A stretch of 6,595 nt of DNA from Halococcaceae archaeon. GTDB lineage: Archaea > Halobacteriota > Halobacteria > Halobacteriales > Halalkalicoccaceae. The stretch is taken from assembly GCA_007129135.1 (NCBI GenBank), contig SKWB01000160.1, positions 1 to 6,595 on the forward strand. The letters run 5' to 3'. A model generated the notes under the pieces. That model was not told where the DNA came from. It searched no databases and worked only from the letters and a program-made list of their open reading frames with translations. Both the position numbers and the translations under genes were made by a program. Below, in pieces: positions 5,584 to 6,595 of the stretch (position 1 is the first letter of the stretch; every line of letters begins with the position of its first letter).

Positions 5584-6000
5584 ATGGAAGAGGTCATCCG
5601 TGCCCGTGGACACGAGAACGTGCGCGCCGAACACGCGAGCACGTTCGAGGTGACGACCGACGACTGGCTCACGCCCGCGGGCGACTGCATCCTCGCCGTC
5701 GAGGCCGACCGCGCGCCCGCCGACTTCGATCCGGCGTTCGTCGAGGCGTGTCGGGACGGGGAGGCGGAGATCACCGCGACGGTCGAGGTCGGAGGGCACG
5801 AACAGAGCGTTCGCGGCCGAGGCCACCCCGACCTCACGTTCGAGGACGGACGGAGCGCGGTCGGTCGGACGAGCGAGCACGTCGACGATCGAACCGTGAT
5901 GATCGGAGCGGCGTTCGCCGCGAGCGGCTTCGATCGGGAGATCGTCGAGGCGCTGGCCGACGGTGCGGAGCTGACGTTCACGCTCTCGGTCGATCGGTAG
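5584..6000 (+). CDS. DUF371 family protein
   Basis: A 138-residue acidic, soluble protein that I recognise as the archaeal DUF371 family, whose function is unknown. Typical segments are EVIRARGHENVRAEH (3-17), TFEVTTDDWLTPAGDCILAV (20-39), the RGRGHPDLTF stretch (77-86), and HVDDRTVMIGAAFAA (99-113) near the C-terminus. There is no signal peptide or membrane segment. The conserved RGH and GDC motifs suggest a catalytic or ligand-binding surface, but nothing more specific is visible. The ATG at 5584 is chosen because it begins the conserved sequence; an upstream in-frame ATG would add only eight poorly matching residues and lies in the hairpin region. It follows the lipoate gene by 25 bases with no clear promoter or Shine-Dalgarno, so co-transcription is likely. 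Confidence 0.8.
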   Translation: MEEVIRARGHENVRAEHASTFEVTTDDWLTPAGDCILAVEADRAPADFDPAFVEACRDGEAEITATVEVGGHEQSVRGRGHPDLTFEDGRSAVGRTSEHVDDRTVMIGAAFAASGFDREIVEALADGAELTFTLSVDR

Positions 6001-6276
6001 CACCGAGTGACCGGATCGAGCCGGCTGCTCACGTGGTAGCTCGGCCCTCGTCGAGGGCGAACCCGTGGCGCGTCCCGAAACCGTCACCCGCTCGATTCGT
6101 GCCGGAGAGAGACCGGTGACGGTTACCATCGATGTCGAGCGGAGTTCGAGTACCGTCGTAGCACCCGGTTCGTATACGGTATCCCAATATATCGAATCGC
6201 CGTGGCGAATCTCGATGGGTGGTCCGCCGGACCGACGTCGGTGGACGATAAGTGGGACCGCTCCGTAGGCTGTCCC
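6001..6276. other. Intergenic region before nth, with inverted repeats
   Basis: No supported gene lies in these 276 bases. GCCCTCG-T-CGAGGGC (6044-6058) is a palindrome 44 bases after the DUF371 stop and may mark its 3' end. AACCGTCACC (6079-6088) and GGTGACGGTT (6115-6124) form a perfect 10-bp inverted repeat with a 26-base spacer. An AT-rich patch, CCCAATATATCG (about 6183-6194), and a weaker CGATAAG (6246-6252, about 28 bases before the nth ATG) are the promoter candidates for nth. A 67-codon GTG-initiated frame at 6065-6268 is open, but its codon use is less GC-biased than that of the flanking genes and it resembles nothing I know. Confidence 0.5.
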
Positions 6277-6595
6277 ATGACCGAGGAGCCGATCGAGAAC
6301 ATCAGCGGCGGCGTGGAAGGAGGCGGTCGAGCAGCCGCGTTCGAGCCGAGCGAGGCCGAAACCCGCGCGGAGGCCGTTATCGACCACCTCGGCGAGATGT
6401 ACTGGCAGAAGGCCTACGGCGGTCAGGACGCCTTTACCTGTCTCGTCCGGACGATCCTCTCGCAGAACACCTCGGACAAGGCGAGCCAGCCCGCCCACGA
6501 CGCGTTGATGAAACGGTACGGGGGAAGCGAGGTGCAACGCACCTCGGACGACGCGAGCGGGCAAGGCCCGCGAGCCGGCGATCTGGTCGAGGCGC
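6277..6595 (+). CDS. nth: Endonuclease III, 5' part
   Basis: The first 106 codons are present; the gene runs off the right edge. Endonuclease III is a bifunctional DNA glycosylase/AP lyase that removes oxidised pyrimidines in base excision repair. The start MTEEPIENISGG and the segments ATEA-like acidic linker, AEAVIDHLGEMYWQKAYGG (31-49), DAFTCLVRTILSQNTSDKAS (51-70) and QPAHDALMKRYGG (71-83) match haloarchaeal Nth; LSQNTSD is the family's LSxQT-type motif. The catalytic Lys, Asp, helix-hairpin-helix and iron-sulfur cysteines are beyond the window. Residues 84-100 (SEVQRTSDDASGQGPRA) look like an insertion between helix ends, since family sequence appears to resume at GDLVEA. The start follows from the conserved N-terminus; no Shine-Dalgarno is seen. 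Confidence 0.9.
   Translation, partial: MTEEPIENISGGVEGGGRAAAFEPSEAETRAEAVIDHLGEMYWQKAYGGQDAFTCLVRTILSQNTSDKASQPAHDALMKRYGGSEVQRTSDDASGQGPRAGDLVEA
6526..6576 (+). repeat. In-frame 51-base hairpin-rich insert within nth
   Basis: Codons 84-100 of nth consist largely of two tight stem-loops: CGAGGTGC-AAC-GCACCTCG (6528-6546, 8-bp stem, 3-base loop) and GCGGGC-AAG-GCCCGC (6557-6571, 6-bp stem, 3-base loop). GCGAG occurs three times (6527, 6553, 6570). The encoded residues are low-complexity and polar (Ser, Arg, Asp, Gly), suiting a surface loop. Length is a multiple of three, so the frame is kept. It may be a small palindromic repeat inserted in the gene; the borders are inferred from my memory of the family. 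Confidence 0.5.

Noticed and set aside
4893..6032. 379-codon minus-strand open frame opposite the lipoate and DUF371 genes
   Set aside because: Ser/Arg-rich, no recognisable domain, fully antisense to well-supported genes.
6065..6268. 67-codon GTG-initiated plus-strand frame upstream of nth
   Set aside because: Codon third positions are less GC-biased than in the neighbouring genes, it resembles no known family, has no ribosome binding site and contains the inverted repeat. Not excluded as a small gene, but not supported.
5284..6564. 426-codon minus-strand open frame spanning the lipoate gene end, DUF371 and nth
   Set aside because: It is antisense to three recognised genes, its product is rich in Arg and Pro with no family resemblance, and long antisense frames are expected in GC-rich DNA.

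Overview
The window looks like a chromosome segment of a haloarchaeon (class Halobacteria). The signs are GC-rich codons, proteins rich in Asp and Glu, a Tat-exported protein, archaeal-type information genes (RIO2 kinase, ribosomal protein L15e, a TrmB regulator, a SAMP-activating E1, DUF371) and TATA elements about 25-31 bases before start codons, as expected for leaderless transcripts. The genus cannot be fixed from this sequence alone.

Layout. The left edge holds the first 28 codons of a RIO2-type kinase gene on the minus strand (1-86). It is divergent from a TrmB-family regulator (220-993), which is followed by rpl15e (1117-1695) with a roughly 120-base leader full of inverted repeats. 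After a U-rich terminator comes ubaA (1798-2619), the E1 enzyme of archaeal ubiquitin-like sulfur transfer and protein modification. Convergent to it lies a clearly less GC-rich gene (2640-4304, minus) for a Tat-exported protein made of four cysteine-bracketed PPC-like beta-sandwich repeats. About 435 bases follow with no convincing gene but with a coding-like minus-strand frame. GC-rich core sequence then resumes with a lipoate ligase/octanoyltransferase family gene (4740-5558), a DUF371 gene (5584-6000), a 276-base intergenic stretch, and the 5' part of nth, endonuclease III (6277 to the window end).

How the parts relate. Most genes are housekeeping: ribosome maturation and structure, cofactor and sulfur chemistry, DNA repair. 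The exception is the island at about 2640-4660, which looks acquired or fast-evolving and sits between ubaA and the lipoate gene. lplA and DUF371 are 25 bases apart and may be co-transcribed.

The most notable non-genic signals are: a perfect 14-bp inverted repeat made from the last codons and stops of two convergent genes, so both proteins end in Ser-Ala-Asp; a 51-base in-frame segment in nth consisting largely of two tight hairpins, resembling a palindromic element inserted inside a protein gene; competing hairpins in the rpl15e leader; and a palindrome between the TATA element and start codon of ubaA. I found no tRNA, rRNA, CRISPR array or complete insertion sequence, and no clear new defence or metabolic system.
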